A stretch of 64,000 nucleotides of DNA from Saxidomus purpurata. Taxonomy: Eukaryota; Mollusca; Bivalvia; Venerida; Veneridae. Position 1 is the stretch's first letter. Each line of letters opens with the position of its first letter. The DNA is taken from assembly GCA_022818135.1 (NCBI GenBank), contig JAFMSR010000015.1:186001-250000 (forward strand), in the 5' to 3' direction. The position numbers and the translations under genes are program-made. Below, piece after piece: positions 13,501 through 23,600 of the stretch. Under the pieces are notes generated by a model, which saw only the letters and a program-made list of their open reading frames with translations, made no database searches and was not told the DNA's origin.

Positions 13501-16500
13501 TAAAAAATGTCTTAAATTTGATGGGTTATCAACGCTTTCAAAAAAAGGACCAAAAGTGGTACATTGGTAAAAAGTTTTTTAATACAAGAGGGCCAAGATG
13601 GCCCTATATCGCTCACCTTGGTACAAGTCCACTTGCCTGGTGGAAGATCACTAGATAATGTTATATACCAAATAAGTTTTCCTATATACGCCTTTGTAAA
13701 ACAAATGACCCCCCGGGCAAGGTCAATTTTGACCCCAGGGGCATAATTTGAACAAACTTTGAAGAGGTCTACTAGGCAATGCTACATGCCAAATATCTAA
13801 GCTGTAGGCCTTGTGGTTTCAGAGAAAAAGATTTTTAAAGTTTTCCCTATATAAGCCTATGTAAAACTAAGTGACCCCCGGTGCGGGGTCAGTTTTGACC
13901 CTGGGGTCATAATTTGAACAATATTGGTAGAGGTCCACTAGCCAATGCTACATGCCAAATATCTAAGCTGTAGGCCTTGTGGTTTCAAAGAAGAAGATTT
14001 TTGAAGTTTTTACTATATAAGCCTATGTAAAACTAAGTGACCCCCGGTGCAGGCTCAATTTTGACCCGGGGTCATAATTTGAACAATATTGGTAGAGGTC
14101 CACTAGTCAATGCTACACGCCAAATATCTAAGCTCTAGGCCTTGTGGTTTCAAAGAAGAAGATTTTTAAAGTTTTTACTATATAAGCCTATGTAAAACTA
14201 AGTGACCCCCCGTGCGGGGTCAATTTTGATCCGAGGGTCATAATTTGAACAATATTGGTAGAGGTCCACTAGCCAATGCTACATGCCAAATATCTTAGCT
14301 CTAGGCCTTGTGGTTTCAGAGAAGAAGATTTTTCAAGTTTTTCCTATATATTCTTATGCAAAACTAAGTGACCCCCGGTGCGGGCTCAATTTTGACCCGG
14401 GGGTCATAATTTGAACAATATTGGTAGAGGTCCACTAGCCAATGCTACATGCCATATATCTAAGCTGTAGGCCTTGTGGTTTCAGAGAAAAAAGATTTTT
14501 AAAGTTTTCCCTATATAAGCCTATGTAAAACTAAGTGACCCCCGGTGCGGGGTCAGTTTTGACCCTGGGGTCATAATTTGAACAATATTGGTAGAGGTCC
14601 ACTAGCCAATGCTACATGCCAAATATCTAAGCTCTAGGCCTTGTGGTTTCAAAGAAGAAGATTTTTGAAGTTTTTACTATATAAGCCTATGTAAAACTAA
14701 GTGACCCACGGTGCAGGCTCAATTTTGACCCGGGGTCATAATTTGAACAATATTGGTAGAGGTCCACTAGTCAATGCTACACGCCAAATATCTAAGCTCT
14801 AGGCCTTGTGGTTTCAAAGAAGAAGATTTTTAAAGTTTTTACTATATAAGCCTATGTAAAACTAAGTGACCCCCGTGCGGGGTCAATTTTGATCCGAGGG
14901 TCATAATTTGAACAATATTGGTAGAGGTCCACTAGCCAATGCTACATGCCAAATATCTTAGCTCTAGGCCTTGTGGTTTCAGAGAAGAAGATTTTTCAAG
15001 TTTTTCCTATATATTCTTATGCAAAACTAAGTGACCCCCGGTGCGGGCTCAATTTTGACCCGGGGGTCATAATTTGAACAATATTGGTAGAGGTCCACTA
15101 GACAATGCTACATGCCAAATATCTTAGCTCTAGGCCTTGTGGTTTCAGAGAAGAAGATTTTTAAAGTTTTTCCTATATATTCCTATGCAAAAACTAAGTG
15201 CCCACCCGCTGGGTCAATTTTGACCCGGGGGTCATAATTTGAACAATCTTGGTAGAGGTCCGCTAGACAATGCTACATGCCAAATATCTAAGCTCTAGGC
15301 CTTGTTGTTTCAGAGAAGAAGATTTTTAAAGTTTATCCTATTTGTTGCCATAGCAACCAGAGTTCTGCATGGAATGGAATTCTTTGAACAATTTTGGTAG
15401 AGCTTCATGCAAGGAACATTCCTGCATAGTTTTATCAACATTGGCCTAGAGGTTTCAGAGGAGATGTCATTTGAATCAAAATGTTGATGGACGACGGACA
15501 ATCATCGATCAGAAAAGCTCACCCTGGCGTAGCTATATTTAACAAACCAAAGGCAATGATGACTTTATGTAACTCACTGTTAGCAAATAGAAAACATCTG
15601 TATTATGAATCTTATAAACAAATTTTTAACCCATGTAATCTAGTTTACAATATGACCTATAGATCACCAGTACAAACATTCATATTTCAGAATGCAGCCT
15701 GTTAAGACGTTGTAGTCTTTCATTTGACTATGGTGACCTAGTTTTTATCCAATGTGACCAAATCTCAAGCTAGACGTAGGTATAACCAATGCAAACACAG
15801 TGACAATAGAGAACTGGTCAAAGAGTATTTGTTATCCTTTCCTATGATGACAAAGTTTTAAGTTTTACTAAGAGATCATCAAAATGATTTCCGCAGTGAT
15901 TAGGCGTTTCTTTAATTCGAAATATACACTGTATGACCTAACTTCAAATTTGACTAAGAGAACATCATTGGAACATTTCGTCAAGATGATTGGATATAAA
16001 ATGTTTCCACTAGAGAATTCACAAGGTCACTCATAGATGATCAAGAACACTTCTACAGCACCAATTTCCAAGACGTTTTGAAAAGGGATATGAAATAATA
16101 ATGACATTTATAGAGTTTTCATAGGTCTTCCCTTTGATTTGACCTCATTTTTTTACCTTGTGTGACCGAGTTCAGAACTGGTCCTTGAGTTCAATCAAGT
16201 AATCATTCTTACCAGGGATCAGGAAATTTTGAAATCTCAATCGGTCCGGACAAGCCGAGGGTACATCGTCAACCCCCCCACCTAAAAAAAATCACAAAAA
16301 CGTAAAAAAAAAAAAAAGATTTTTTTTTTGTGATTTATATATTTTCAACCAGCTTTCCATTGTTGTGCATGATCATGGAACGGTTAAATTATTTCATTCC
16401 CTCCTTTTGATTCCAAAATGTTTCCAAAAACGAAAATCTTCTTTCATTATTGATTAGTAAATCTCACGAGTAGATAAAATAAATGCGCCGTTCACGTGGA

Positions 16501-18995
16501 GCATTCCATTTTCTAAGGGATAAACTTTACATCGTTTTCGCCATAAAAAAATAAGAAACGGAATTTCTAAGTAATAAGAAAAATATCGAGCCAGTTTTCA
16601 TAAATAAATGTAATAAGTTCCATGTGATTTTATCATTGAAAGTGTGTTCAATTTCGATTAGAACTGATTACGTTCAAAGTCACCCCCACAAAGTTTTGTA
16701 ATAATCCATGTGTTAGGTATAGGCTATTAAATTTTTGTCGTATGGTTTCGTTTTGAATATTTTTTTATGTTCTCGGGTCTCCAGTCCGATTAACATTGCC
16801 CTTCCGACTTTCGGAAACATTGACTACTGGTTGCCAGTCCGGTTATTTGTTTCTTTCGGGTTCCAGTTATTATTCTCCCAATTACCATGAGCCGATTTGC
16901 CATTTCGGTCATTTGATTTTTTGAACGTCGCAAATATGTTGCGTTGTGCTATTTCAACAATAAATCGAAAGGCCATTTCAAAGTGTACGTAATGATTAGC
17001 GGCCTAAAGACAATCGGTCCGGCATAAAGTCAATCAGAGCTGCTTAACACATTAAAAAAATTCTTTAATCAATAACGTGTTAGTGACGCCCGAGGTATTG
17101 TAGAATTGGTGTGTTGGACCAATTAGGTAAAGACCGCCGCGGTTATAAACATGACACGTTTATTGGGGTATTAGATAGGTGCTAATAACACAGATGATAT
17201 GTCTAATTACACAAGCAACTTCTTTTGTCATATTTGAGCGATTTTATGGTTTTTTTAAAAAAAATCTCGGACCGATTTTTAAGCAACTTTTGGTTACGTG
17301 AATCGGTCCAGCAAGTTAAAAATCGGTCCAGACCGGCAAATTTTCGGTTTTCCTGATCCCTGATTCTTACCAATATTTAAGATGATCTGGTACAAAATCA
17401 GTGTTAAAAGGGTTTTTCTTTGATTTGATCTAGTGCCGTGGTTTTTATGCTATGTAACCTACTATCAAACTCTACATAGAAATCAGTCTGCCTCCTTGGT
17501 CAAGTGGAAAGAATCTGACACCGACTTGAAATCACTGTAACTGTAAAGGTTGGAGCCCTTCTACCAACCATGTCTCTTTATGTGAAAAAGTTACCAGTTT
17601 CTTACTGAGAATAGGGATCTAGTACTGGTCCTTCCTAGAAACAATGGTTTGGTAACTAAACTAACCGCCTGTATAAATCATAAAGACAAGACAAGACATT
17701 CTAAGCAAGATTCATCATGATTGATAAGGTACAAATGTATCTGGCCTCAAAAAGGTACATGTATGTGTGACAGATGGACGACTGACAAAATACAATATAA
17801 GAACAGACTGTATATTTCATAGAAAACTTACTTCTTGTTTTGTGAGTAAACGTAAAGTAATTTTACCTCCGTACGTAACTGAGACAACTGTGTTTCATAC
17901 TGTCCTACCAGCTCACGCTGTTTGTTCTCAGAGCTGTCTACCTGCTGCCTCAGCTGACCTATCTGTCAACAAACATAATTTCATTATCTACTGAGTGCAG
18001 TTTAAGGGCTGGAAAGCCTTATTATCTCATACATTTAAACATTCCTTTTCACTTGTCAATGAAATATTCAGTTCAGGACAAAACTGTCACTATAATAATA
18101 TAACATACTCCTAGTCCTTATTGTTAAAAATTATGTAGTGGGTTAAAACTTTCAACTCTATTGTATGTTACAATGTCTTAATTAAAATTTGAGACAAAAT
18201 GGAAAAAAGTGTTTACAAACTAGTCTTAAGTCAATTTTAACCTCTTTGTGTTTCTGTTCAAGGGTAGATTTTGACATCTGACATTCTTTCTCCCGAATGT
18301 TGAGTCGTGACTGTAACCCTTCCTTCTCTCTCTCCCATTCTTTCTTCTTTCCTGCAACCAGTTTATCAATCTGTTTCATCAGTTCCTGTAACTCCAGCTC
18401 ACAGTTAGCAGTCAGGGCTCCCTTAGGAAACCTAAAACAAATTAAATACACTCTAAGGAAACCTAAAAACAATTAAATACACTCTATTTAGCAGGATTTG
18501 CTGTTTCAAAATGTTCAATGAGCTATTTGCAAATACAAACATTCCACAATGCAACCATCCAGTTCTTATTTATCATATCATAATCATAAACCATGCTGAT
18601 CTGATAAGATCTGAAATGGCTGTACAACTCTGATAATATAGCAAATGGATATTTTAGCTTCTACAAGTTACAGTATTACATATTCTAAGTAAGATGAAGC
18701 ATACTTGTAGTGTAAAGAACCACATCCTGACTCCCAATGCAACAAAACATTGAGACAAAAACTTACAGAGGGACTTTTGAGTATGTTCCACAAGAAAATC
18801 TACCTTCTTTGGTTTTATAAAAGATAAAGAAGTACTTTAATTTAAGAGGAAGACTGAGACAGAATGATTCACTTTGTACATAGGTATATATATATATTGT
18901 ATGCCAGTAATTTTTACCAGATGTTGAAAAGAATCACTATACCTGTTTTCCCTTTGGAGCTCAGACCACAATCCCGTAATTGGGGAGTCCATCAT
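3704..18995 (-). CDS. CEP63: CEP63/DEUP1-family centriolar coiled-coil protein, partial (N-terminal 420 aa)
   Basis: Coding exons on the minus strand, in transcript order: 18995-18943, 18431-18242, 17962-17867, 13333-13190, 12070-11957, 10375-10313, 8481-8347, 7359-7240, 6526-6381, 4814-4728 and 3815-3704. Every internal junction is AG/GT and the phases agree, giving 420 uninterrupted residues. The match to vertebrate CEP63 (compared from memory) is clear: CELELQELMKQIDKLVAGKK at residues 28-47, LNIREKE and QKHKE before residue 81, QLRQQVD from 84, then DYRQRSRDWD and VETLEAQRKA at 162-191. Almost all of it is predicted coiled coil. CEP63 works at the mother-centriole collar with CEP152 in centriole duplication; DEUP1 is its vertebrate paralogue in multiciliated cells. 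The start MMDSPITG is the first ATG in an exon whose frame stays open upstream, so an earlier start is possible. Human CEP63 is about 700 aa, so the C-terminal part lies beyond position 1. Introns are long and repeat-rich. Confidence 0.92.
4536..4645. repeat. Homopolymer T/A low-complexity tract
   Basis: Long alternating runs of T and A just upstream (plus map) of the 4728-4814 CEP63 exon. They may be genuine poly-T or poor consensus; the length is unreliable. Confidence 0.7.
4880..6065. repeat. Minisatellite, 36-bp unit, >30 copies
   Basis: The unit combines GTAATTCCTGGACCCTAACA and CTGTACATGAAAGAGT. Variants (GGGCTCTAATACT, and a 6-bp TACATG extension after GAGTACATG) occur in blocks, which indicates local amplification. 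It lies entirely within a CEP63 intron. Confidence 0.92.
6690..7195 (+). mobile_element. Dispersed element of the AGGGCCATGATGGCCCT family
   Basis: It opens with the palindrome AGGGCCATGATGGCCCT and CTATATCGCTCACCTGG, carries one and a half ~165-bp units (GGTAGAGGTCTACTAGG, AAGATTTTTAAT) and ends near a CGGACGGACAGACAACTCG and GGGGGGAGACATAA tail. The same family forms the large array at 13.6-15.5 kb, and a short inverted fragment lies at about 24050-24098. Helitron-associated elements with ~160-bp central repeats are known in bivalves; membership is inferred. Confidence 0.6.
7555..8110. repeat. Minisatellite, 20-23 bp unit
   Basis: About 25 copies of ACACCTTCAGTGCTACTTGC plus TAT, many shortened to ~20 bp (CAGTGCACTGC). 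Long ORFs seen across it are artefacts of repetition. It lies in the CEP63 intron between exons 8347-8481 and 7240-7359. Confidence 0.9.
13581..15545 (+). repeat. Satellite-bearing element, ~166-bp monomers with four-monomer higher-order repeat
   Basis: It starts with GGGCCAAGATGGCCCTATAT and CGCTCACC and ends near GACGGACAATCATCGATC. In between are about nine monomers; the marker GGTAGAGGTCCACTAG falls at 13926, 14091, 14257, 14423, 14590, 14755, 14920, 15086 and 15251. Variants recur every fourth monomer (CTAGTCAATGCTACACGCC at ~14104 and ~14767; GATCCGAGGGTCAT at ~14229 and ~14891), so a ~664-bp four-mer was duplicated. It lies in a CEP63 intron. It is related to the element at 6.7-7.2 kb and resembles bivalve Helitron-associated satellite carriers (inference). 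Confidence 0.85.
16213..17362. mobile_element. Non-autonomous hAT-like DNA transposon
   Basis: A 1150-bp element in a CEP63 intron. Its ends are inverted repeats starting CAGGGATCAGGAAA at left and, on the reverse strand, CAGGGATCAGGAAAACC at right. It is flanked by a perfect 8-bp direct repeat ATTCTTAC (16205-16212 and 17363-17370). CAGGG ends with 8-bp target duplications are the hAT signature. No transposase ORF remains. Internal ATCGGTCC motifs recur near both ends, as expected for subterminal binding sites. Confidence 0.9.
17483..17690 (+). mobile_element. tRNA-derived SINE-like sequence
   Basis: A degenerate Pol III promoter is visible: an A-box-like TTGGTCAAGTGGAAAG and a B-box-like AGGTTGGAGCCC about 50 bp later, followed by a non-tRNA body. 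Ends are not defined. Confidence 0.5.
18424..18485 (-). repeat. Tandem duplication of the 3' splice site of CEP63 coding exon 2
   Basis: A segment of about 31 bp, containing the end of the pyrimidine tract, the AG and the first exon bases, occurs twice in a row (18424-18454 and 18455-18485) with only small differences. The proximal acceptor gives the conserved protein. The distal one lies 31 nt upstream and would shift the frame. Confidence 0.8.
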
Positions 18996-19063
18996 TCTTA
19001 TCCTTCCATCAACACCCACCTTAGAAAAAACTGGCAAAATTCTCTTGTAAATTTCTCTGCATT
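18996..19063 (-). other. Probable 5' UTR part of CEP63 exon (acceptor at 19063)
   Basis: The first recognised coding exon continues upstream of the ATG to a good acceptor, with the pyrimidine run and CAG just beyond 19063 on the plus map. This suggests at least one more 5' exon between here and about 20.5 kb that I could not place. The frame upstream of the ATG is open, so part of this may be coding if translation begins in an earlier exon. Confidence 0.45.
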
Positions 19064-20522
19064 CTGAAAGAAGAGGTAAAGTGTCTCAACTCTTGGAACT
19101 TTAGCTACTTTTACCCGACTTATGATGCAGAATCCTGGTTCTTGCTTCACCCAAAGGAAATACAAGCAATCTTAGAAGAGTTTCACAAATGACACGTTAT
19201 GTAGTAAAGATTAGAGCAACACAGCCACATATCACAGGTCTTCTTGCAGTGCAGTGGAAGCCTGTCCACCTCAGGATCCTAGAGTCCCGGCTTTAATTGG
19301 ATTACCATAATTGTTTGTGTATGATACACACTTTTTTTAACAAAATACAGCTCTAAAAATTCCCTGCAGGTTATACATCATATTACAAAGTAATAATTTC
19401 AGGGACTTGCTACCAATAAACGCCATACTTTTTACCATGTGTAAGCTAATTATGTGAAAAACATAAAAGCAAAAACAGAAATAATGAGATTCAAGTTTGC
19501 ATTAGTAAGGATTTAATTGAATTAATGGTTGGCAAACAATTAAGACAGTAACAAGATTATAGACAAAGATGTGCAATATTCACACCATGGCATGGTGGAT
19601 GATGTGTGTCATTATTGCTTTTCATTCCCGCACCACTATGCAAAAAAACAAGATGAGGATGTGGGCAAAAATTTTATGGCACGCACTCCTGTCCATAACA
19701 CTAAAGAGATGTAACAGTATCAAGAGAGAGATTATTCCAACTAATCGTACGCGCGTCGAGATATTGTGTTATTTTTGTAAGGGCAATAACTCTCCTCTGC
19801 GAAATTATAGCGAGATTCTGACCAAAAACGAAAATATCTCAGAATTTGCTCAAGATGTCACTTAAATATTTTGACTATCTTCTAGAGAGATCAGATATAG
19901 TTTTTGTTCCACTCCGCATGCCAAAATAATGGGAAACTCTTAAATTGCCAGGTAAACAGGTAAAAAGTATTCTGTCCCAGTAAGCCTGTGCAGCTGAACC
20001 CTTCATCCATAATCCATATGCCTATTGTTGTAAACAATAAATTAAAGATGACCTACCCGCTGATTCCATCCATTCCATTTTAATATTTAAGATTCATAAA
20101 TTTAATTAGAAAGCATAGCAGTTAGATGTTCATCTGCTTTGATAAAAGTGAAATCTTGCTACAACTTGTCACTTGAACAATATTTATTTATGTAAATAAT
20201 TTATCTTTTGTGACATTTGCGTGCACAAACAAGTTTGAAGTTCAATACTATTGGACAAATTAAAGGATGTCATTGAATTCCTGGGTTGGCTAATGGAATG
20301 ATATTTCTTTAAATTGGAGCAAAAGCTTGTCACAAGTGTTTCGACTGATACAATTTGCGAATTTAGCATAAAATGGCATCAATTTCTTTACCATTTTTGC
20401 AAAGTTACCGCTTGCTTCCAATGTTTATGACTGGTTCAAGGAATCAAAGCTTAATGCAATAGTTTAAGAAAACGTTATCGACAAAACTATAACTGTAACC
20501 CCGTCAAGTCGTCATGTTGTAA

Positions 20523-20530
20523 ACTTCCGG
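20523..20530. promoter_or_regulatory. ETS-type motif in the CEP63/COMMD2 divergent intergenic region
   Basis: ACTTCCGG (reverse complement CCGGAAGT) lies about 70 bp upstream of the COMMD2 ATG, between two divergently transcribed housekeeping-type genes. ETS sites are common in such TATA-less promoters. A YY1-like core (ATATGGCGG) follows at 20971 in intron 1. The promoter call is inference from motif and position. The rest of 19.07-20.6 kb shows no gene I can support. Confidence 0.4.
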
Positions 20531-20600
20531 GGTGTATCGCCAATAAATAAAACAAAGAAACTGTGTATTTTAGGAGACCATATAAAGCGAAAAGTCAAAG

Positions 20601-23600
20601 ATGTTGTTGATGTTTGATGAGAAGCATAAAAAGCATTTGTCTTTTCTGATTGACATTGATATTTCAGGTCGAATTTTTGGGCGCCATTGTCGCCGAGGCG
20701 CTAGCTCATTGTTTATATTGGTAGAGGTGGGGTGTCTATACTTTAGACGGTGGTGGGTACTTTGTGGGGAGTTTACATCAGGGTCAATGACACAAAAACT
20801 GTAATCTGTAATTTGTAAATATAATTAAGTAAATAAACTATAAATTATGAATATACAATTCATAAAGGTATCACATCTGTGAAGTACTATCGATCGTCTA
20901 TATTAATAGCCAATCGTATTATAAACTATTGAATGTACGGCAATACATGTATATTTACAAAACTAAACAAATATGGCGGTCAACGGTCAGTGGTTTATCA
21001 CGGACAATTATTCAACAAAAGTATCAAATTACATCAAAAGGTTACATTTTTGCAATTGGTCATATACATAGAACTCTAACAAAATGTATGAAGATTCATT
21101 TGCAATGCATTACCTGTAATTTGTAAATATAATTAAGTAAATAAACTATAAATTATGAATATACAATTCATAAAGGTATCACATCTGTGAAGTACTATCG
21201 ATCGTCTATATTAATAGCCAATCGTATTACCTCATAGATGTATACATAATTTACATAACAATAGAGGACAGGTAAAAGTGTATGACATGCGGTGTATTAG
21301 TAAGATGTTATCATTTAACTACTTCGTTTGATCGACTACAATACGATTACTATAAAACTACTACGATTGCCAATTATGACGTTATGGGCAGTATATGGTA
21401 TATAGGATGCATATATAGGGAGTGTATGAAAACAAATAACATAGTTACATGTAAAGGCTTTTTATTGTATTGAAAATATAACAACCGCGACATAATCATG
21501 ATTATTATGTGTTTTCGCGATGACTTTAAAGTTGAATTGATGTAAACAGGCTGGTTGTAGAAGGGGAGCGGTGGTGTACAGGAGAAGATGTCATTCCGGA
21601 GGTTGCGGGTTCGAGCCCCACTTGGGGTCACGACCGTACCTCCTCATATGACACCAGTACTGGTTTTTCCAGGAAGTGGACTCGAGAGTGACTCGATAAG
21701 CTATTCTCGGCTTCGCACATCCGGGTACTGAAAAATTATTTACATTCTGGAAAGGTGATTCTTCAGCTGTCATCGCTGGTCTCTATGCATCTTTAACTTT
21801 GAATAATATAATAACCAAGATTAGAAATGAAAGAAGACGACGATCTTCCATTACCTTGAAACTATCAGATTATTTTTATGCCCCCGAAGGGTGGCATATT
21901 AAAATCGCACCGTCTGTCCGTCTGTCCGTCCGTCCGTCCGTCCGTCTGTCCGTCCGTCCGTGCGTCCCCCACTTACAAATTCGTGTCCGGACTGTAACTT
22001 TGTCATGCATTGAAGGATTTTAAAATAACTTGGCACACATGTCTAGCACATCAAGACGACGTGTCGCATGCAAGACCCACATCCCTACCTCAAAGGTGAA
22101 GGTCACACTTGGAGTATGAAGGTTATAGAATCCTCTATATATGCACACATTCGTGTCCGGACTGTAACTTTGTCATGCATTGAAGGATTTTAAAATAACT
22201 AGGCACACATGTCTAGCACATCAAGACGACGTGTCGCGTGCAAGACCCACGTCCCTAGCTCAAAGGTCAAGGTCATACTTAGAGTTTGAAGGTAATGGAT
22301 TCCTCTATATATGCATATATGCATACATTCGTGTCCGGACTGTAACTTTGTCATGCATTGAAGAATTTTAAAATAACTTGGCACAAATGTCTAGCACATC
22401 AAGACGACGTGTCGCGTGCAAGACCCAGGTCCCTAGCTCAAAGGTCAAGGTCACACTTAGAGTTTGAAGGTAATGGATTCCTCTATATATGCATATATGC
22501 ACACATTCGTGTCCGGACTGTAACTTTGTCATGCCTTGAAGGATTTTAAAATAGTATGGCACAAATGTCTAGCACATCAAGACGACGTGTCGCTGCAAGA
22601 CCCACATCCCTACCACAAAGGTCAAGGTCACACTTAGAGTTTATAGGTAAGGAATCCTGTATATATGCATACATTTGTGTCCGGACTATAACTTTATTAT
22701 GCTTTGAAGGATTTTAAAATAACTTGGCACAAATGTCTAGCACATCAAGCGGATGTGTCACGTGCAAGACCCAAGTCCCTACCTCAAAGGTCAAGGTAAC
22801 ACTTAGTGTTTAAAGTAATGGAATACTGTATGCATGATTACTCTGTCATGCATGGAAGGATTTTAAAATTACATAGCACATTTATTGAGCACATGGAGAG
22901 GACACAGACTGTGAGGCACCTCTTTCGGGGGCATTCGTCACTTGTGAGGGACAGCTCTTGTTATAATAATTCTGTTGTCAAAAGCTTTTTGTTTCATTTA
23001 AAATAAATTTAAAGAAGAAGAAATGAACGCGACCTAATAATCTGATTGGTTAACTGGTCAGTATGACGTCACGGCGAAGCCGAGAATAAGCTTTCTTAAA
23101 TTCTTTACAATTGAGCTAAAATAAATTAGTATAAACTAAACTAAAACAGGCTGGTTGTATGTATGTATTTTAGAGTATTATCGTTGGTACTGGATAATCC
23201 ATATGACCAACGCCCCGCCCCCCAGAAGAGTTTAGTTATTTTAGGTTTCGGGGGATAGTACAAGATACAGAACATTTCCCGTTCCAGAGACACCATCAGT
23301 TTCTTTAACCTAAATGGCATACAGCACGGATACACAGACCTTGGTTTTTAGGTCTCATTCGAGAGACCATTAGTTATGTTAGTGGAGGAGCGGGGGATCG
23401 AACCTGCAATCCCTGGAATTCGAGGTCAGCGCGTTACCGCTGGACCACTGATCCGCTCCTAATGCAGGCTGGTTACATTGCCCAATCAAGCTTTTATTAA
23501 ATTTATGAAAAAAACTAAAAAATTAAATAAATATTTCAAGAAATTATAAACTAATTTCTTTGAAAGTCCATTTCTTCAGCTGGTGTTCCCTTATTATAAA

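Noticed and set aside
23375..23465. Possible tRNA gene on the minus strand
   Set aside because: The acceptor arms pair, but the T-arm is too short and D and anticodon stems mismatch. TSDs and a tailed body show that it is a SINE head.
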